NCBI RefSeq assembly: GCF_024166365.1
Contig: NC_064831.1
Coordinates: 52,143,768 to 52,207,767, forward strand
Reading direction: 5' to 3'
From: Elephas maximus indicus
Taxonomy: Eukaryota > Chordata > Mammalia > Proboscidea > Elephantidae
Length of the DNA: 64,000 bases
In this document: one piece after another, positions 1 to 10,800 of the stretch
How the letters are laid out: each line of letters opens with the position of its first letter
How positions within the stretch are numbered: the stretch's first letter is position 1
Made by a program: the position numbers and the translations under genes
Notes under the pieces: model-generated
The model's database searches: none
What the model was told of the DNA's origin: nothing
The model's input: only the letters and a program-made list of their open reading frames with translations

Positions 1-174
1 AAGTCTGAGTCTCTGGAGAGGAGCCCAGGCATTGTTGAGGTTTGAAAGTTCCCCAGGTGATTGCAGTGTTCAGCCTGGGATGAAACCACAGGCCTAAATC
101 TCTCCTGGGTTGTGAAAAGGCCAGCTGTCCCAAGCGTGATAACCATATAATGCTGCACGGTCGTGGTTACACAC

Positions 175-540
175 CTGGGCTCCTCCTACCTATTAACTGG
201 ATGACCTTGAGAACATTGTTTCCTCATCTGTAAAATGTGGTTAATGACAGCATTTCCCACAAATGGTCATTGTAAGTATTAAGTAAAATAATGAGGGTAA
301 AAACACCTAGCACAGCGCCTGACACATGCTTTCCAACTCCAGTTCCTGTTGTCATTGAGTTCATTGTGACTCATGGCAACTCCATGCGTGTCAGAGTAGA
401 AGTGCACTCCATGGGGTTTCCAATGGCTGGTTTTCAGTGATGCCTCTGGGTGGTCTCAAACCACCAGCCGCTTGGTTAGTGGTAACCAGGTAACCAATAA
501 CTCCTGACATATACTAAGCACTCAATAGTGTAAGCTATCA
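175..540 (+). repeat. MIR, split by an AfroSINE
   Basis: MIR core wording is readable: actggatgaccttgagaac, tttcctcatctgtaaaatg, agcgcctgacacat. The tail resumes at 503 with atatactaagcactcaat after the SINE. Confidence 0.75.
328..502 (-). mobile_element. AfroSINE (old subfamily) inside a MIR
   Basis: Minus-strand AfroSINE: gttgtcattgagttcattgtg, actcatggcaactccat, ending at the tRNA-like head ggttagtggtaaccag. It is flanked by cctgacacat (318-327) and cctgacatat (503-512), a near-perfect duplication of MIR sequence. Confidence 0.8.
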
Positions 541-1139
541 GTCACATACTTGTTAGTATGAACGTGTATACGATCCTTTCCTGGCAGGTGGTCCTGATAG
601 AGGAGGGAGAATGAAGAGCCTGTGTGTCTTAGGAAGGGAGCACCCCAACCAGGGAAAAGGGTGGGAAGGACTGAAGCCCAGCTGTACTGATGTCATAGGT
701 TGGGCTCCAGGATGCACTTTGCACTCTGCTTTGTCACCTTTCCTCCCTGGCTCTCTCATTCATGAAGGTCAGAGGAAGTCCTGACCCCTCCTCACCAAGG
801 CGGGAAAAAGGATGAGAGCTGGTGCCTTTTCTAAGGAGGATTATCAGCAGGCCTCTGCTGGTGGCACCTCCTGACTCCTCAAGCTCATTCTTGTGGACAA
901 ACGGAAGAAACAAGAACTTGGCCTACTGGGAACCCAAAGGCGGCAAGCCAGTTCTGAGCCCAGTTCGGTTTCACCAGTCATGAATCCTTCTCAATGTCAC
1001 CCAACACATGACAGGCACTTGATGAATGTTAAACAATAATAGATCATTGACTTCAACCTAGCGCCCTCCTTCAGCACCAAACCGGAGGTTTTTGGAAGGA
1101 AACCCTGCCTATCTCCTTGTCCTCACAGCACCCCACCCC

Positions 1140-1312
1140 AGGGCAGATTATCCAATAGGCAAGGTAAGCACTGTGCTTACCAGATCATCTGTAGTGAGCA
1201 ATTTGATATGGACTTTACCACATCAAGCCCATGTGAAACTGTTCACTACAGATTACCATGTAAGCACAAGTAAGCCTGTGCTTACCTGGCTAACTGGGCC
1301 ATCTGCCCCTGC
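1140..1312. mobile_element. Hairpin (long terminal inverted repeat) element, complete copy
   Basis: Two arms of about 65-80 bp are inverted copies of each other. The left arm (1140-1206) reads aggGCAGATTA, then ccaataggcAAGGTAAGCAC, TGTGCTTACC, ATCTGTAGTGA. The right arm (1231-1312) read backwards gives aGGGGCAGATGG, AGGTAAGCAC, TGTGCTTAC, ATCTGTAGTGAAC. A spacer of about 25 bp includes accacatcaa. Inside each arm GGTAAGCAC/GTGCTTACC is itself palindromic. No ORF and no clear target duplication. Looks like a nonautonomous DNA element; family not recognised. Confidence 0.7.
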
Positions 1313-1420
1313 CAGGGATTGTAAATTTGAAAAGAGGCTTTAATTCTGTAGGAAGGTGCTATGGGGTTGGGAGAAAGACATATGCCAGCCATACCTAGAG
1401 ACAGACTCTTTGATGTGATG

Positions 1421-1495
1421 AAAAAATGTGAAAATTTTCACTACAGATGATCTAGTAAGCAAGGTAAGCACCGTGCTTAACTTGCTATTGGATAA
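1421..1495. mobile_element. Half copy of the hairpin element, inverted
   Basis: Read on the minus strand this gives GGATTATCCAATAGCAAG, AAGCACGGTGCTTACC, TAGATCATCTGTAGTGAAAA. That is the left arm of the element at 1140 with a few changes, followed by spacer-like sequence with acatcaaag. The second arm is missing, so it is a truncated or rearranged copy facing the first. Confidence 0.65.
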
Positions 1496-1641
1496 TCCAC
1501 CCCAACCCCACCCTGGGGATGAGAGCTCCCTGGGTTTCAGTGAGCGCTGCCCGTCCCACACATGGTGGGTCCATGCTACCGCAGAAGTAGGGTGGGGATG
1601 CAGGAGGGAGCAGAGAAACAGAGGCAGCTCTGGCCTCCCCA

Positions 1642-1833
1642 CCTGCTGCCACTGAGTCTGACTCACGGTAACCCCATGTATGTCAGAGTAGAACTCTCCT
1701 ACTTAGGGTTTTCAACACCTGTGACCTTCTGGAAGCAGACTACCAGGACTTTCTTCTCAGGTTCCTCCAGGTAGGTTCGAACTGCCAACCTTTCAGTTAG
1801 CACCTGACCACTTAGCCACCTGCTGCACGGAGG
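1642..1833 (-). mobile_element. AfroSINE, old long subfamily
   Basis: tgccactgagtctgactcac, gtcagagtagaactctcct, ggttcgaactgccaaccttt and a cttagccacctgctgcac head, all reverse orientation. Heavily diverged; no duplication read. Confidence 0.8.
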
Positions 1834-2807
1834 GACTCTGGCCAGTGGCCATTATACCAGCACTAAGTCCATAAACCCTGCCGTCATCAGCCAAAATTCC
1901 TCGTGCTGCTCAGCCCCCCTTTGTGACCTGGTGTCCCCGCCATCCAGGGTGGGAAATGCATTTCATGTCACCCGTCAGTGCTGATCCGTGGGTCACAGCT
2001 GCCTCAAGAGGTGTGTTAAGACCGGAGGTGGTAGTAGTCGTTGCCTGGTGGAGTGGAGCAAGGTGGCCTGGGAACCCAGGAGGGAAGAAGACACTCTGCA
2101 CCTTTTTGAGATTTGGGTCGTGTGCACGTGCAGTAATTAAAAAACCCTTTTGAGGAAGGATGGAGCAGCTGCACTTGGGCGAGACAGGACAGAGAGCCAA
2201 ACGCACTGCCATTGAGTGCATTCTGACCCGGGTTCTATTAGCCAAGTTGGCCGTTGTGGGGGAGAGGCATGAGTGCAAATATTTGCTGAACTTGATTTTC
2301 TTTTTAATGTTTAACCTAAAAAAATCGTGGTTGGGCAACGTGTGTTTTATCTCAGATCTCACCGTCTCCATCTCAAGATTTTCCAGTCAAGCAGAATCGG
2401 CACCCAATACCGAAGAAGGTGGTGTACCCTACCCCAAGCTTCTGTTTTTTTCTCTATGCTCCAGAGGGTAAAGGCTAGAAGAAATGATTCAGGAAGGGAG
2501 GTTCAAAAATAAAAGGTTCAAAAGAGACAGAAAGCTAGAGAAACCAGTATTAAGAGGATAGAAGATAGAACATGTCACAAAGAAGCAACAAAAGAAAAAG
2601 CCCTAAACCTTACTTAGCATTAAACGCCAAGGCCCCAAGGCAGCCGCTGTACCCAGTGAATTAACTTCTCTCCTCTGCGTCTGGAAGGGCCCTAGTTATG
2701 CACCGTCCTCATCAGACTGAGAAACCTGTCCCTCAGATCATTTGCTATGTTCTGTGGTTCTGATGAGGAACACCAGGGGAGGAAGGCCACACTAGAACAT
2801 CAGCCAG

Positions 2808-3114
2808 AGTCCCTGGGCAGTGCAAACTGTTCACATGCTCTGTTGCTACTGAAAGGTTGGAGGTTCGAGTAGCCCAGAGGCACCTAAGAAAGGGCTGGCA
2901 ATCTACTTTTGAAAAATCAGCCATTGAAACCCCTACGACACTGGATTGTACAGGCAGAAATTGTTGCATTGGTGTATTTTTGCTATGCATATTTTCCACA
3001 ATAAATAAATGAATAAATATTAAAAAAGAAAAGAAAGAAACCCCTATGGAGTGCAGTTCTCCTCTGACACACATGAGGTCACTGCTGGTTATGACCAACT
3101 CAGTGAAAACTGGT
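2808..3114 (+). mobile_element. AfroSINE interrupted by a later insertion
   Basis: Plus-strand long subfamily: gaaaggttggaggttcgag, agaggcacctaag, cattgaaacccct. After an interruption at 2936-3036 it continues with tatggagtgcagttctcctc, acacatgaggtcac. Confidence 0.8.
2936..3036 (+). mobile_element. Short A-rich-tailed insert inside an AfroSINE
   Basis: About 100 bp ending in aataaataaatgaataaat and an A/G-rich tail. The SINE word gaaacccct(a) is present on both sides (2926-2935 and 3037-3046), a 10-bp target-site duplication. Likely the 3' end of a strongly 5'-truncated LINE copy, but the family is not identified. Confidence 0.6.
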
Positions 3115-3280
3115 GTCAGGAGAACCTCAAAACTAGCAGAGAGCTCATCTGTACAAGGCCAAACCAGGCCTCCCAAAGCAGCAGCCGCACACTCCACACG
3201 CCGTAGGGCAGAAACGAGGATTAAAATTATGTAATTGTCACCATTGGAATGTATATGATTATTTATAGTGTTTTATTTTT

Positions 3281-3400
3281 CCCCTGCATTTCCAGTAGAC
3301 TAGAAGGTCCATGAGGAAAACAGCCTTGGTGGTTGCACAGCCCCCAGCCCAGTGCTTGGACCGAGGAGGTTCTTGGTAAATAGCTGTTGAATGGATGGGT
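3281..3400 (+). repeat. L2 3' end fragment
   Basis: agaaggtccatgaggaaaac, cccagtgcttgga, taaatagctgttgaatgga follow the 3' end of LINE2. A second piece (tgagctccttgaggacaggg) lies at 3525-3570. Confidence 0.6.
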
Positions 3401-3570
3401 GGTGGGCAGCTCCAGGGGATCCCAGGACACCAGGGATGAGTGGGCTTTCAGCTCAGGGAATGAGAAACCTGTTACAGAGGTGCAAGAATGGCACCTAGAT
3501 CTAAAACCAGACTGACCCTCCCACCTAGGCTGTGAGCTCCTTGAGGACAGGGACCATGTCTTAGTCTCCA

Positions 3571-4424
3571 AGGTACCCCTAAGCCAGGAAGTAGGGGGCG
3601 TTCTGTGGGTGTCGGCTAAGCCTGCAGGGAGGAGAGCAGCGACGTGTGCTGAGGGAGTTCTTAGGGGGTGGGAATCCGAAGAGAGGGGCACTCTGAGTGT
3701 CCCCACCATGAGCCGAGATGGCTCCAACAGTGGCCTTCCACCTTCAGCTCCTGGTTGGGGATTGATGGTGGCAGCAGAGAGCCGTGGGCAGAAAGCTGAG
3801 GTCAGGACAGAGTGAGCCTAATGTCTGAGGGAGCAGGAGGAGTTTCTGGCCCTCTTGGCCCTGCTGTGAGACCCACGTGTTTCTCCTTACACAACCTTTT
3901 AGTTTAAAGCTCTGTAGAACGAACTCTTTTGTTCAGGGGCTAGTGGGGGGTGGAGTCACACTGAGGTATTTTTATGCCTACTGACTAGGTAGCCCAGTTA
4001 GCTAGACAGCACCTACAGAAACTGAGGAACCTGTGAGTCTGGATAAAGGGAGGGTGTCAGGAAGGGCAAGGTTCCCACAGAGACCCCAGTGTGAGGGAGC
4101 ATCTGGTCCATGGGGAGCAGGAGACATATGTGGGAGACAGAGGAAGGGAGAAGTTTGCTGAGGACAAAGCCTAGTGACTTCAAAACTGACCTGGAGTTGG
4201 CTCCTAAAAGGGAATGTCTTGGTCGTATGATGAGGCTGGATAACCTACAGACACAGCTGATGGCCCCCGTTCTGGGGGAGGGAGAGCTGAAGCAAAAGGC
4301 CGGGAGTCCCGCCTCACCTTGGGAGCCTGAATGGGCACAGTGAGCCAGCCAGCCCCTGAGGAGAAGCCTGTCTTCAAGGACTGCACGTCCCGACACACGG
4401 CTGTAGTAACTAACATTGGCAGTT
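3571..4424. other. Downstream intergenic stretch, nothing recognised
   Basis: Moderately GC-rich sequence without an identifiable repeat, gene or RNA. Open frames here are short on both strands and lack protein-like composition. Confidence 0.5.
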
Positions 4425-4595
4425 CATCATCGCAGCACCTTATCAAAGCCCTGGGGGGTAGCCAGGAGAGCTCATTTTCTCCCTGTTTGAAAACTGAGGC
4501 CCGAAGCAGTGAAATAACCTGTTCACGGTCACTGAAGAGAAACCAACAACTCAAGTCTCCTGATTCCTAGTCCTGCTCCTCCTACCCTGTCATAT
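4425..4595 (-). repeat. MIR fragment
   Basis: Reverse MIR wording: ccctgtttgaaaactgaggc, ccgaagcagtgaaataac, tcacggtcactga, ctcctgattcctagtcc. Confidence 0.55.
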
Positions 4596-4620
4596 GGCCC
4601 TTCGGGGATGAGGACCTGGG

Positions 4621-5030
4621 CTCTCACACACTCTCCGTCTCTCTCCGACTCCAACTCTCTCTTCATCTCTCTCTCTCCATCTCTCTCTCCCTCTCCATCT
4701 CTCTCTCTCTGTCTCTCCATCTCTCCATCTCTATCTCTCTCTGTCTCTCCATCTCTCCATCTCTATGTCTCTCTGTCACCATCTCCATCTCTATCTCTTT
4801 CTCCATCTCTCTCTCTCTCCATCTCTCTCCATGTCCATCTCTCTCTCTCTCCTTCTCCATCTCTATCTCGCTCCATCTCCATCTCTCTTCCATCTCCATC
4901 TCTCTTCCATCTCCATCTCTCTTCCATCTCCATCTCTATCGCTCTCCATCTCTCTCCACCTCCATCTCTGTCTCTCTCCAACTCTGTGTCTCTCCATCTC
5001 TCTCTATCTCTATTTCTCCTCATCCCTCTC
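4621..5030. repeat. Large CT-rich (tctc/ccatct) simple repeat
   Basis: About 410 bp almost purely of tctctc, tctccatctc and ctatctctct units on the plus strand. It gives long meaningless frames rich in Ser/Leu/Pro (plus) and Arg/Glu/Met (minus). Likely length-polymorphic. Confidence 0.95.
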
Positions 5031-5035
5031 CCAGC

Positions 5036-5135
5036 AGATATTCACAGAGCACCTCCTTTGTGCTGGGCACCGAGCTAAGCACAGCAGACCAAAGGCAGCC
5101 CTGGCCTCATGCTGTCCACAAATTTAAACACTTTA
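5036..5135 (+). repeat. L2 fragment
   Basis: agatattcacagagcacctc, tttgtgctgggcaccgagct, ggcctcatgctgtccaca match LINE2 near its 3' end. Confidence 0.65.
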
Positions 5136-5854
5136 AAGGAAGGGTTGGGATTTGCATTTAGGCAAGATAGAAGAGAGAGCTGGGGCCTTGGCTTAGGCTG
5201 GCACAAAGTTCCTGGTGGATCAGAGCCCCTCTGCCATGGGCGTAGGTGCCCCACTCCTTACCACAGGGGACTAGATTCATGGCTCCTTCCCACACTCCCT
5301 CATGAATAAGGCTGGAAGAACTGGGCTAAGGCACAGCTCCAGGAGGCCTCAGGGAGCATAAGATGTCACCCCATGACAGGCACCCTTCACCCCACTGGCC
5401 ACCATAAACACTCTATGTGTCGGTGCCCTCCTACGAATGGAGCTTTGAAAGCAACGCCCCCACACCCAGGACCCACCTTCTCCACCTCTGAAGGTCATAC
5501 TTTTCTGAAGTGACTGAGTATAGTTTCTGGTAAGACAACAAGCAATGCCTCAGGAGGATGTAGCTGCCAGCCAGACGGCCCAATCAGACAGTGGTCACAC
5601 TCTGATCTCCCTCAGCTACACCCCATGCCCATTTGGGCTCCTTCTGTCACCACCTACTCCCTGTGATGGTATGACCCCCCAACTCCAGGAACAGACACAA
5701 CTGTGTCCAGGTCATCTTAATTCCCCACAGGAGCCAGTCCATAAACCTGTGATAGATGTTCGTCCAAAGAGATGGAGGGACGCTTTAGCCTATAGAGAAA
5801 GGAATACTAGTCATAGCTATTTGTTTATTGGTTTTTTTTGTACACTATGAAAAG
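5136..5854. other. Intergenic stretch, nothing recognised
   Basis: Unique-looking sequence. Frames of up to about 100 codons are present but resemble no family and have no supporting splice or start context. Confidence 0.45.
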
Positions 5855-6025
5855 CACTTGATATGATTCACAAAGTCCTCACAACTCCTTGATGTGGATG
5901 CTACTATTGTCCACTTGTTGGGATGAGGGAACTGAACCAAAGAGACACCATGAAGAGGAGCCTGGGGCAGGAGTCAGCCCAGGCCAGCTAGTTCCCGAGT
6001 CCACATTCTTAACCACACCGTACGA
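5855..6025 (-). repeat. MIR fragment
   Basis: Reverse MIR: cacaaagtcctcacaactcc, gatgagggaactgaacc, cccgagtccacattcttaac. Confidence 0.6.
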
Positions 6026-6287
6026 CATTATGTTTTCTCTATCAGATAAAAGATGATCTCCTGGGGTTTATCTCTTTTTTCTAAAAATAAGCAGTACTCT
6101 GTTTCATCTTAATTTTCCTGGCACACAGTAGGTGCTCTATAATGTCTATACAAGATTAAATTAATAAATGAATGGCACAAATGTTGGCTCAAAAGCAAAT
6201 TTGGAAGGAGGAAGAAAACTAAATACATATGGCCTCTGCTCCAAAATGTCTGCAGCGATACCTCTCCCATTTCATAGGGGTGGGGTG

Positions 6288-6400
6288 AGTGCACGTGTGC
6301 ATGTGTGTGCACGCATGTTTGCAGCTGTGTGTGCGTGTGTCCATGCGTGTGCACTTGTGTGCACGCACATGTGTTCATGTGCATGTGTGTACACACATGT
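6288..6400. repeat. Degenerate (TG)n / alternating purine-pyrimidine tract
   Basis: Repeated gtgcacgtgtgcatgtgtgt words, a Z-DNA-prone pattern. A shorter similar tract is at 7213-7266. Confidence 0.85.
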
Positions 6401-6797
6401 ATCTATTAGCTTCCCAGAGCTGTGGTAACAAATTCCGTAAGCTATGTGGCCTAAAACAGCAGAGATTTATCATCTCACAGTTTTAGAGGCTAGAAACCCC
6501 AATTCAGGGTGTCAGCAGGGTCACGCTCCCTCTGGAGGCTCCAGGGGAAGATCCTTCCTTGTCTCTCCCAGCTTCTGGTGGCCTCGGGTGTTCTTGGCTT
6601 GCAGGTACAGTGTAAATCCTGTCTCTGCCTGTCATCACATGACCGTCTTCCCTCTGTGTCGTCTTATAAGGGCACCAATTATATTGGGTTAGGGTCCACC
6701 CTACTCCAGTCTGCAAAGACAATATTTCCAGATCAGGTCACAGGTACTGAGGGTGAGGGCTTCAACATGTCTTCTTGATACAAATCACCCCATAATG
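6398..6797 (-). mobile_element. MaLR (MLT1-like) solo LTR
   Basis: It opens tgtatctattagcttcccag, then ggtaacaaattccgtaa, tctcacagttttagaggcta, cttcccttgt-type words, ataagggcaccaattatat and atatttccagatcaggtcac. This is the reverse complement of a MaLR LTR. About 400 bp, no internal region. Confidence 0.65.
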
Positions 6798-7460
6798 TGT
6801 GAGTGCTTTACACAAACACATACACACACCAGTCCATGATCACTCCTACAAAAAAGGTTAAAGGCTCTTGGATCCCTCACGATGTGCCTGAAAACTTCCC
6901 ATGCTGAAATTCATTCCTTCTGCTGGTCTTGCTAAGAGGACTACAGCTAATGCCACCGAACCTCTGCTGTCTTTACGTGGTGGCGCCGAAGGCCTTGTCC
7001 TGACCACTTTGGGCAGAACTGCAGAAGGGAAAGCCCAGGGTTCAGATGTGGGTGTCCCCAGGACCTGTCCCGCCTCCTGCCCTCTCCACCCACCTTTGGG
7101 AGCTTGGTCAGGTTCTCCTTATCCTGGACCACTGCTCACTCCTGCAGTGTGATGTCCCAGTGCGCATGCAGCAAATGTCCCTTCAAGTCTAGGTGCCATC
7201 TACGGCCTGCTCTGTGTGTGTCTGTCTGTCTGCGTCCGTGTGTGTGCGCGTGTGCACACGTGTGCAGTGACTGCACATCCCAGAGGGTAGAAATTCATCC
7301 CCAATTTAAATTCTCTCTTGCCACTCCCCTAAATATAGCCACGTGTGTCAGAAACATCTGTTCAAATTTGGGGTTCAGAAATAGACCGCCGCTCCCTTAG
7401 ATTGCACGTTATATCCCCCAAAACGTATACATTCCCATCATTCCTTTAATGAACAATGCG

Positions 7461-7590
7461 AGGTCCTGGGCGGTGCAAACGGTTACCGTGCGCAGTTGCT
7501 AACCGAAAGGTTGGGAGAACGAGTCTACCCAGGGTCACCTCACAAGACAGGCCTGGTAATCTGCTTCTGAAAAAAACAATAATTAAAATA
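7461..7590 (+). mobile_element. AfroSINE, long subfamily, 3' truncated
   Basis: gtcctgggcggtgcaaac, gctaaccgaaaggttgg, cctggtaatctgcttctga, then an A-rich tail. Flanks aacaatgcg (7452-7460) and aacaatgag (7591-7599) look like its target duplication. Confidence 0.75.
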
Positions 7591-7599
7591 AACAATGAG

Positions 7600-8265
7600 T
7601 GAAAAAAATGAGGACAAACCACCTACAACAGTTGAGCTCCAGGACAGAAAGTTCTGATAGAGAGGGAACAAAGGCAATAGTTGTGGAATTTCCAAAGGTG
7701 AGGTTCCGGGGGACACATCTCAGAACAGGCCAGTTAAAGAGGCCAGAGGGGTGGACTGACTTCCGCCACTCAGTTTTCCTGGGAAAGGCCCCTCTGCTGC
7801 TTCAGAACCCAGCATCCTCTGTCCTTGCTACCTCCCAACACTGGCATTCCGAGAACAGATATCTTGCTGCTTTCTCTCCAGGCGTTTTCATAAACACTAA
7901 GCCCATGTCGCTCTGAGCAAACTCTTGCTGCTCTATTTTACCCAGGTTGACCAGAGCTGAGCCAGGGGACTCAGAGCAGGTAGGAAGCTTAGGTCACGCC
8001 TCCCTCTTGTGGCCAGTGGGAGTACTGCCGCCTTCATGTGGGACAGAGGCCTTGCTCCGAACAATGAGGTCTGGAGCCGGACACATTTTTTTTTTTTTTT
8101 TAAAGCTGCCCCCCCAGTAGTTATTAATAGGACTGTAAATGGCTTGCTTTTCATACACTTGTACATGTACATACACTTTTATTAAAAAGGGACCAATTCG
8201 TCTATTTCTGGGTGCTTTGATCTACGGAACAGTATGGTTAGAAGCCACCGCGGGGTTTGTCCAGC
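7600..8265. other. Intergenic stretch, nothing recognised
   Basis: Unique-looking sequence with an A/T homopolymer near 8086-8102. No gene, RNA or repeat could be supported. Confidence 0.4.
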
Positions 8266-8487
8266 CCAGGCCGGATTACTTAATAACCAAGGTAGGAACG
8301 GTCCTAATTGTGCCCTCTCACCAATCTGCAGTGCACAATTTCACCTGTCCCCGACCACGTCAAAGTTGTGGTGAAATCTGTGTGAAATTGCTCACCACAA
8401 ATTAGCAGGCAAATGCAATTAAGCCCGCGCGTACCTTGCTTCTGCAAGCGGGTGCATACCGTGCCTACTGGTTAACCTGCCCCGGTC
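8266..8487. mobile_element. Hairpin element, second complete, more diverged copy
   Basis: The left arm contains GGATTAcTTAATAaCCAAGGTA and ends cACAATTTCACC. The right arm read backwards gives GGGGCAGGTTAACCAGTAGG, CACGGTATGCACcc and GTGGTGAGCAATTTCAC. The middle has gaccacgtcaaag, matching the spacer of the first copy. About 220 bp. Same layout as 1140-1312, so they form a family. Confidence 0.6.
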
Positions 8488-8689
8488 CGGTCCATCCTCC
8501 TCCCTCAAGGAAGGACTCTCCCCAGTCTACCCGGAAAAGCACATCGCTGCCATTTTCTGGAGAGTATCTAGAGGAAACATCACAATCTCCTGAAGACACA
8601 CAGCCGTGTGTTTGAAGGTCAGGTAACCAGAAGGTTTTCTCTGAAGTCCAACCCGAACTGCTACTTCTGCAAAGTTCTGGGAAAAAATG

Positions 8690-8870
8690 ATGAGCAATCC
8701 TCGTTGAATCAGATGATGTGAATTTAAGTCCTAGTTTCAGCACTTGCCCGGCACATGCTTTCTCTGAGTCTTGTTTTTCCCATCTGTGAAGTGGGAATAA
8801 GAATTCCTGCCTTCGCCTTAGGGGCTTAGGAGCATCACATGATGTCATGTGCGCAAAAGCAAGTACTTAA
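8690..8870 (+). repeat. MIR fragment
   Basis: gatgtgaatttaagtcctag, gagtcttgtttttcccatct, gtgaagtgggaataagaatt and a diverged tail are MIR core sequence. Confidence 0.6.
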
Positions 8871-10256
8871 GGCAGAAAGTGCTACGAAAATGTGGCTCCT
8901 GGCTATTCCCACCCCGTACTTTAAAGCAGAGGGAGTAACGCATACAGCAGCGGGCTGCTCAAAGTTAGGTCGCAAACACCGGGCCGAACAGGATAGGGGG
9001 TTGGGGACCAGGCAGATCATTACATGCTCCTGCAGGGCTTGGGGGTCGTAGACCTGGGGAGGGGAGGTCAACACCCACACCATGAACCAGTGACCTGTTG
9101 ATTTGAATTCTGAGTAACCCCCTCCCCCATAAAGTGCTGCTGCCGGCGAGACTCTGACAGGGGTCGGTGGGTTGGCGGAGGCGGGGGGGGGGGTGCCGGG
9201 GCTCCGTGACAGAGAGCTTGCCCTGCTTCGGGAAACCATCGGTTGTGGGTTTTCTGGAGTTCCACTCTATTGCTCCCATAAGGACGTATGTGCTTGACAG
9301 GGTCTGACAATTGAGGTTCAGGAAGAATAGTCCCCAGAGCCCTGGGACCCATCTTAATTCATCTGTGCAGCGCTCTTTTGAAACGAAGAGATAAAGAATA
9401 TGGAAAATGAAAAATACTCATTGGGGTTTCTGAAATCCCAGCCCTGGAGTACAGAGTTCTCACAGTCCCCACCCTCTCCAGGGAGTAGAAGATGCCACTG
9501 AACCCCAGACTGCACCCGAATCCTCCCGGGTCTGTGGACAGGCCGGAGCTGTACCCTGGGACCACTCTCTGAAGGCCATCAGGACAGCCTCAGTGCCCTG
9601 CTTGGAGCACTGGCACAGCTGGTAGCTGAGCGCCCTCTAGTGGAAGACTGAGAAAAGACCGTCTGGCCCAGGGATGGAAAATGAAACCTAAGCAGGCAAG
9701 CCAAGTAAGTTCCCCCCAGATTTCTTCCCTCTCCTCGAGAATTGCCAGCACGCATCTGCTTCCACGTTGGCTGGCTGGCGAGCTTCCGTGCCTCCTACGA
9801 TCCAGTCCAGGGAACAACCTTCAATGCGTAACAAATCACAGAGACCTTGGAAGTTTTTCTGAACAGCAGCTGTCTTCACCTCCAAGAAAAACAATGAAGT
9901 TTGGTCTTTGGGCAGCCTTCGTGCCTTGATGTATTTTACACATGGTTCTCCTAGTTCAGGGAACTTTCAAGCCTGAGCATCAAGTCCCGGCACAGCCCTT
10001 TCAAATACGAGGTCTGAAAACCGAGACAAATAGTGGCTGTTCTTTTTTAAACGCCTCACTTCCTTTGCAGAGCACTTGGTCTTTTTATTAGGCTCTTTAA
10101 AGCATAAAACCCACCCCGCGGCGCACACCCACTCGTTCCAGCAAGGTTCAGACCCTGCTGGCAGACGCACACCGTCCGGTTCTGTGGGCATGCGCCAGGA
10201 AGGGGCAGGGCTTACATGTCCTTGTAAATAAATGTTGTCATTAAAGTGGAATTATT
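8871..10256. other. Intergenic stretch with a G-rich run
   Basis: Relatively GC-rich, no gene recognised. A G11 run near 9182-9193 within other G runs could form a quadruplex. Open frames on both strands overlap here without protein-like features. Confidence 0.4.
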
Positions 10257-10267
10257 TAACCACTATT

Positions 10268-10426
10268 TAAAAAAAAGCGTTGCCATCAAGTCGGTTCTGA
10301 CTTAAAGCGACCCTATAGGACAGAGTAGAACTGCCTCATAGGATTTCCAAGGAGCAGCTGGTGGATTCGAAATGCTGACCTTTTGGTTAGCAGCCGAGCT
10401 CTTAACCGCTGCACCACCAGGGGCCC
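10268..10426 (-). mobile_element. AfroSINE with 11-bp target duplication
   Basis: gttgccatcaagtcggttct, gaccctataggacagagtag, ccttttggttagcagccgag, caccaccaggggccc. Perfect duplication taaccactatt at 10257-10267 and 10427-10437, so a fairly young insertion. Confidence 0.92.
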
Positions 10427-10634
10427 TAACCACTATTAAGGGTTATTAATAATCGTTTATATATTTTTTTGCAATTCATGTTTCTGTGGTTTTGGAGACT
10501 GATTACAACCGATTAAACTTTATAGCATTATTTGAATATGGATACTTAACAGGAATATTGGGCCAAGGTTATAAATTTAAAGACCCTTAGGATTTGATTA
10601 CTTACTGTCTTTTATTTGGCTCCTCTTAGTATTG

Positions 10635-10800
10635 AGTACCATTCCAGGCAGTTTTCACACATAATCTCATTTAAGCCTAACAACATCCCCACGAAGCAGA
10701 TACTATGACCCCCAGGTTATCATCAAGGCAACACACAGCCACTGAGTGATTGCGAAGGCTCAAAGCCATCGTTTCACGCAGCTTTCCTGCTTCCTGCGTA
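10635..10800 (-). repeat. MIR fragment
   Basis: acataatctcatttaagcct, aacaacatccccacgaagca, caacacacagccactgagtg are reverse MIR words. Confidence 0.55.

Noticed and set aside
4608-5127. Long Ser/Leu/Pro-rich and Arg/Glu/Met-rich frames
   Set aside because: Direct translation of the CT-rich simple repeat on both strands.
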